Source: JAYKJB01 sp035284745 [NCBI: Candidatus Sericytochromatia bacterium] (GTDB lineage: Bacteria > Cyanobacteriota > Sericytochromatia > S15B-MN24). From it: DNA of 64,000 nucleotides. This document shows positions 62,882-64,000 of this stretch, piece by piece. Where the stretch lies: positions 62,001-126,000 of the forward strand of contig JAYKIL010000012.1 in assembly GCA_035284745.1 (NCBI GenBank). The letters are read 5' to 3'. The translations under genes were made by a program, and so were the position numbers. The stretch's first letter is position 1, and each line of letters begins with the position of its first letter. The notes under the pieces are model-generated. The model searched no databases and was not told the DNA's origin. It saw nothing but the letters and a program-made list of their open reading frames with translations.

Positions 62882-64000
62882 ATGACACTTCTCGACAAAT
62901 GGGCCCCCCGAGTCATTTATCAAGTCTTTCCCGACCGTTTTTCAGCGTGGCCCACCCCCTCACCCTCGGATCGGGCGACCCAACGCCTCCCGTGGAATGG
63001 TCATCCCATCCAATTTTCCCACCGACGAAGCGATCTCACTCACAGGCACCGCCACCAATTCACGCTGATGGGCGGTAACCTCGAAGGAATTCGCCAAAGG
63101 CTCAGCCATCTGGAGGATCTCGGCATCGACGCGCTGTATCTCACGCCGATCTTCGAAGCCCGCTCAAGCCATCGCTACGATACCGACGACTACCACAACA
63201 TCGACCCGTTGCTAGGAACCCGTGAAGACCTCCAACGCTTGAAGGCAGACTTGAGCCAGCGCGGGATGTTACTCATTCTCGATGGGGTTTTGAATCACAC
63301 CTCCCACTATCACCCTTGGCTCCAAAGTGAGCCGCAATATTACCTTCGCACGGCCAACGGCCAACCGGAAACCTGGATGGGAACGGGTCTACTGCCCAAA
63401 TTAAACCCAGAAAATCCAGGATTACAGCAAGCGCTTCTATCGATTCTTGACGCCTGGCCGGAAGCCGACGCGTGGCGCCTCGATGCCTCTCACTTGATCG
63501 CACGGAAATTCCTGCGTCGATTACGCCATCATCTGGGCCCTCAAAAACTCGTCATCGGGGAGGACTGGGACGATGCGCGGTACGACCTCAAAGAGGGAAT
63601 TTACGACGGTCATACCAACTTCGCTTTTCAGAAGCACGCCCTCGCGTTGCTGCAGGGTGATTGTTCACCTGAAACATTTATTCGCCGGATGTCTGTCGTC
63701 TATGAAGGATACCCTTGGAGCGCTGTATGCCTCAGTTGGAATCTGCTGGGCAATCACGACACGGATCGCGTCTTTTCCAAGGTCGGCGAGCGTGACGCTT
63801 TTCTCACGTATGCGAGGTTGCTGCAAGTGACCTTGCCCGGCACTCCGCTCATTTATTACGGCGATGAATACGGCATGCCCGGCTGGGGCGATTGGGGTGC
63901 ACGAGGCCCCATGGTTTGGAGTCCCAACAAGAAACAGCGAAAGCGTTATGAAGAGTTAAAAAAACTATTAAGCCTACGCAAGGCTCATCCTGTTCTGGTC
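62882..64000 (+). CDS. GH13 alpha-amylase family enzyme (partial, cut by the window edge)
   Basis: 373 codons, in frame, and open to the window edge. It starts at ATG 62882, five bases after the membrane protein stop. N-terminal WAPRVIYQVFPDRFSAWP, then TLMGGNLEGIRQRLSHLEDLGIDALYLTPIFEARSSHRYDTDDY. Region I is DGVLNH, the nucleophile Asp is in AWRLDASH, acid/base Glu in VIGEDWDD, and third acid in LGNHDTDR. It resembles cyclomaltodextrinases, neopullulanases or maltogenic amylases. No signal peptide, so it is cytoplasmic, unlike the GH13 lipoprotein at 22085-23635. The C-terminal domain is not in the window. Confidence 0.92.
   Translation, partial: MTLLDKWAPRVIYQVFPDRFSAWPTPSPSDRATQRLPWNGHPIQFSHRRSDLTHRHRHQFTLMGGNLEGIRQRLSHLEDLGIDALYLTPIFEARSSHRYDTDDYHNIDPLLGTREDLQRLKADLSQRGMLLILDGVLNHTSHYHPWLQSEPQYYLRTANGQPETWMGTGLLPKLNPENPGLQQALLSILDAWPEADAWRLDASHLIARKFLRRLRHHLGPQKLVIGEDWDDARYDLKEGIYDGHTNFAFQKHALALLQGDCSPETFIRRMSVVYEGYPWSAVCLSWNLLGNHDTDRVFSKVGERDAFLTYARLLQVTLPGTPLIYYGDEYGMPGWGDWGARGPMVWSPNKKQRKRYEELKKLLSLRKAHPVLV

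Noticed and set aside
1-64000. CRISPR arrays, insertion sequences, prophage, attachment sites, rRNA operons, replication origin
   Set aside because: I saw no direct-repeat array, transposase or integrase domain, phage structural gene, or DnaA-box cluster while reading both strands.

Overview
The window (about 55-57% GC by eye) comes from a diderm (Gram-negative-type) bacterium that respires. I find 58 protein genes (two cut by the window edges) and one tRNA, with no rRNA, insertion sequence, prophage or CRISPR array. My best guess for the source is a non-photosynthetic relative of Cyanobacteria (Sericytochromatia/Melainabacteria-type). Three things point there: a porin with an N-terminal SLH domain of the cyanobacterial kind, a cyanophycinase-family enzyme, and a GH57 branching enzyme next to a second GH57 protein. 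Unlike Cyanobacteria it has a full complex I with the NADH-oxidising NuoEFG module. The placement is an inference; a 16S or marker-gene tree would decide it.

Layout. 1-8260 (minus strand): complex I operon nuoABCDEFGHIJ in canonical order, cut inside nuoJ. 8500-15830 (plus): cell-surface and polarity genes. These are a LysM membrane protein, a PilZ protein, a translationally coupled trio (SLH porin, lipoprotein, degenerate D12-type methyltransferase-like protein), and a PATAN/DUF4388-Roadblock-MglA module. 16011-20860: rplS, a zinc-finger membrane protein, a lipoprotein, clpS, ilvE, ruvB and a receiver-only response regulator. 20955-26250: a triple-HTH regulator, a GH13 lipoprotein, and two large secreted lipoproteins. 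Then come tRNA-Gly(GCC) and rsmI.

27634-34118 (minus) is a compact five-gene operon: PhoB-type regulator, PhoR-type kinase, a ClpC-N-domain-only protein, a peptide-binding lipoprotein and a secreted cyanophycinase-family peptidase with an internally duplicated, apparently dead second half. I consider this the best candidate for an undescribed system here. 34377-41200: a metalloprotease/propeller/beta-barrel protein, a glycerophosphodiesterase, an RNA m5U methyltransferase, an unknown glycine-zipper protein and a degenerate HD-GYP protein. 41322-46084: H+-pyrophosphatase and an RsbW-STAS-diguanylate cyclase operon.

46185-53539 (minus): an NTF2-like protein coupled to a GH57 glucanotransferase-like protein whose catalytic nucleophile Glu is replaced by Gly, then a GH57 branching enzyme with a roughly 185-residue insertion, cinA and upp. 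53614-64000: subtilase lipoprotein, YibE/F, ndk, mutS2, a phosphoesterase, a hotdog ammonia-lyase-like gene, dgt, a membrane protein and a GH13 enzyme cut by the right edge.

Together the genes suggest aerobic or anaerobic respiration, glycogen/alpha-glucan turnover (two GH13, two GH57, pyrophosphatase), an elaborate outer surface, and dense c-di-GMP and two-component signalling. Functional statements rest on motif recognition from memory. Starts were chosen from ribosome-binding sites and neighbouring stops.
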